Source: Pyrocephalus nanus
Taxonomy: Eukaryota; Chordata; Aves; Passeriformes; Tyrannidae
Direction of reading: 5' to 3'
Length of the DNA: 64,000 nucleotides
Assembly: GCA_038380795.1 (NCBI GenBank)
Contig: CM076275.1
Span: 9,333,001-9,397,000, forward strand
Shown in pieces: positions 61,602 through 64,000 of this stretch. The translations under genes and the position numbers were made by a program. Every line of letters begins with the position of its first letter. Within the stretch, counting starts at the first letter, position 1. A model generated the notes under the pieces. It searched no databases. It was not told the origin of the DNA and saw only the letters and a list, made by a program, of their open reading frames with translations.

Positions 61602-62489
61602 CTGAAATTACAGAGGAAACACGTTTGTCAGCGATGAGGGAAACTTTTACGCTGCTTAAACTGGGGGAAGGATTCTACTGCTGGGGTATTTTCTGGAAGC
61701 ACAGGAAGAACTTGGTAACAGTACTAGGAATCGCATTACATGAAAAATCATTCAGAAAAACCATTCCCTACAGTGGAATAAATTAGTGCTATCCTGAACT
61801 CATCACAGCCTGAGCCATTCCTAAATCCCAGCTCCTACAGGAAGAATTCTGTGCCTTTTCAGGCTAAACTCCACCTAACTCAGCTTTCTAGAAGCTCTGT
61901 GTTGTTCATATCTTCCTACTACTGTTTTCTACTATAAATACCACTGCCTTGTAGTCTTTTCCCTATTCCACAAGATTCAGCATTTGCAAACAGGCAAAAG
62001 ACACTTAAATAGCACGTGAAGGGCAGTGACTAACAGAGAAACCCAGCTCCCAGGGACACCCACAGCTCAGCCTGTCTAACACTTTCCATGACAAAGGCTG
62101 CTCACAGAAGCCAATTTAACTCTTTGTGGGCCGAAGTTTTCCACACAAGGTGTCTTGGGTTGAATTATTTAAACACCAGTAAAAACAAATAATCATTTTT
62201 CAAGAATAGAGTTAGGGAAAAAATTAATCTCCCGATTAGCATAAGGGCCCCCTTCACTTAAGTGCTAGAAAAACACAGAAATATTCTGACACATCAAATC
62301 AAAGGTACCATGGCTTCGAGGATCAAAAATCAGGGGGCACCAGTGACAGACTTTGCAAAACATTGCCTCAATTCCCTTATCTGTGAAATGGGGACAATGC
62401 CAAACTTGCCTCCCTGAGAAACTGAAGGAAAACACATTTGAAGGGTTCAATACCACGACAACAGAGGTCTCAAGAGTCTCTGTGGAAAA

Positions 62490-62535
62490 AGAATCCCAGA
62501 ATCATTTAGGCTGGAAAAGACCAACAATACAAAAT
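62490..62535 (-). mobile_element. CR1 3' remnant, ERGIC1 intron
   Basis: AGAATCCCAGAATCATTTAG and GCTGGAAAAGACCAACA match the reverse complement of the CR1 3' end for about 45 bases, then the similarity stops. Confidence 0.65.
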
Positions 62536-63006
62536 ACTTCCCTGATACCCTGCTACACTGGCTCACTGCTTTGGGATTCCTGTCTCTCTCGGCTTCTAGT
62601 TCACGGAAAAATCCCCATTTTTTCCTAGGCAGGCCCCTGTCAGGAGATAAGCTCCGTATCTTGTGCCCTTCCCACAACCCGATGTTGTTATTCTCAGAAC
62701 CACCTAATCCTACACAATGTACAAGATCGAATTAAAAGAGCATCACAGTTATGAAGTAAAAAAATGTGGGAGTTAAGAAATGCCAAGTCCTGTGTAATTA
62801 GAACTTGGCTGTTAACATTATTAGGTCACGTTACTGTGTATCATACTTTCCATGCGAGCACTGCCCAGTGCAGTGCCCGGGCTGGGGTGGCACCCTGGGA
62901 GTTTTTTCCCATCCTGTTGTATTTGACTGCTGCCTCCTCAGGAGCAGGTGCTTTGTACTAACTCAGTATTGAGCATAAGTCATTTGTTTGTGTATCAAAA
63001 ATAAAT

Positions 63007-63572
63007 GTGGCCAACAGGAGCAGGGCAGTGATTGTCCCTCTGTGCTGGGCACTGCTGAGGCACCTCGAGAGCTGTATCCAGTTCTGGGCCCCTCATGACA
63101 AAAAAGACATTGAGGGGCTGGAGAGTGTCCAGGGAAGGACAAGTGAGCTGGGGAGGGGTCTGGAGAGTCAGTCCTGTGAGGAGCAGCTGAGGGAGTTGGA
63201 GGGGCTCAGCCTGGAGAAAAGAAGGCTCAGGGGGAACCTTTTCACTCTCTGCAACTCCCTGACAGGAGGGGGGAGCCAGGTGGGGGTCGGGCTCTGCTCC
63301 CAGGGAACAGAATGAGAGGAAAGGGCCTCAAGCTGTGCCAGGAGAGGTTCAGGTTGGACATCAGGAGGAATTTCTTCACTGAAAGGGTTGACAGGCATTG
63401 GAAGGGGCTGCCCAGGGAGGTGGTGGAGTCCCCATCCCCGGAGGTGTTTAAATAATAACTGGACGTGGCACTCAGTGCTCTGGTCTGGGTGATAAGGTGG
63501 GGATCGGTCACAGGTTCAACTTGATGATCTTGGAGGTCTTTTCCAGCCTGATTCTGGGATTCTGTGATAAAT
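63007..63572 (+). mobile_element. CR1 copy, ERGIC1 intron
   Basis: About 565 bases, plus orientation: GTATCCAGTTCTGGGCCCCT, then GGGAACCTTTTCACTCTCTG and GGCATTGGAAGGGGCTGCCC, ending TTCTGGGATTCTGTGAT. It contains the end of the reverse-transcriptase region and the 3' UTR; frames are broken. Confidence 0.92.
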
Positions 63573-64000
63573 TACAGAAACGCAACACAACTGGCACAGA
63601 AGGCAACCAGTGCCACACTACATGTTCCTTGTCACGTCTCTTCTCTCACACAGCACTATCCCCCATGGGCAAAATAACAAACCAAAAAAGTAACATAAGA
63701 GCAGCAGCAGCTCAGCAGGGATTCACAGTGGCAAAGGAACAAACAATTCATTAACAGTGAGTGAAGGCAGCAATAACTAAAGCTCATTTCCATGAGTATT
63801 TATAACCAAGATATGAGCATTTAGAGAGGTCAGTGAAACGAGGAGCTGCAGGAAATATGGTTTTAGCAGGACACTTGGCATTCCAGGAGAATGGGGCTTC
63901 TAAAACCAGAGCACCAGCCTGAGGCAAAGTTGGTATTTTTAGGGGACAAGTCCAACTCCTCCCCCTGTGCACCCCTCCTTGCTATCCCCCAGAGCATGAC

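Larger units (their letters stand above)
61602..64000 (-). other. ERGIC1: ERGIC1 intron (runs off the window)
   Basis: No further ERGIC1 exon was recognised. The stretch holds a small CR1 remnant at 62490 and a larger CR1 at 63007; the remainder is unremarkable. Confidence 0.6.

Overview
This is bird nuclear DNA. Intron-containing vertebrate genes are separated by about seventeen truncated CR1 LINE copies, the typical avian interspersed repeat, recognisable by their 3' end consensus around 'ATTCTRTGATTCT' and the 'GGTTGGAAAAGACCT' type block. No SINE or LTR element was recognised. The avian species cannot be named from the sequence alone.

All five genes recognised lie on the minus strand. 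From right to left (5' to 3') they are ERGIC1 (last exon only), RPL26L1, ATP6V0E1, CREBRF and BNIP1. From memory this is the order and orientation of human 5q35.1, where NKX2-5 follows BNIP1. The window is therefore a conserved housekeeping and stress-response microsynteny block, not an accessory region. I could assemble complete, in-frame coding sequences with GT-AG introns for BNIP1 (229 aa, 6 exons), CREBRF (638 aa, 8 coding exons), ATP6V0E1 (81 aa, 3 exons) and RPL26L1 (145 aa, 3 coding exons).

Layout: 1-5.2 kb is flanking DNA without a recognised gene, with a small GATA-motif cluster at 0.27-0.53 kb. BNIP1 runs from 5.2 to 10.3 kb, and its CpG-island promoter lies at about 10.0-10.4 kb next to two CR1 copies. 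CREBRF has a CR1-free, AT-rich 3' UTR of about 5.8 kb (11.5-17.3 kb) and coding exons at 17.3-28.0 kb. A long first intron leads to a 1.8 kb CpG island (36.0-37.8 kb) with E-box and forkhead-type motifs. From 38 to 42.3 kb no gene was recognised. ATP6V0E1 occupies 42.3-50.5 kb with its own CpG promoter. RPL26L1 occupies 51.8-56.4 kb, with a pyrimidine-tract (TOP-like) start and ETS-like motifs. The ERGIC1 3' UTR and last coding exon are at 57.9-61.6 kb, and the rest is ERGIC1 intron with one larger CR1.

Functionally, BNIP1 and ERGIC1 act in ER/Golgi membrane traffic, ATP6V0E1 in V-ATPase acidification, RPL26L1 in the ribosome and CREBRF in ER-stress and nutrient-responsive transcription. They share a location, not an operon. 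I found no convincing previously undescribed system. The better leads are regulatory: the CREBRF promoter and 5' leader, its 3' UTR, a possible opposite-strand TATA promoter at 37.75 kb, and a G-rich 21-bp minisatellite filling much of a 330-nt BNIP1 intron.
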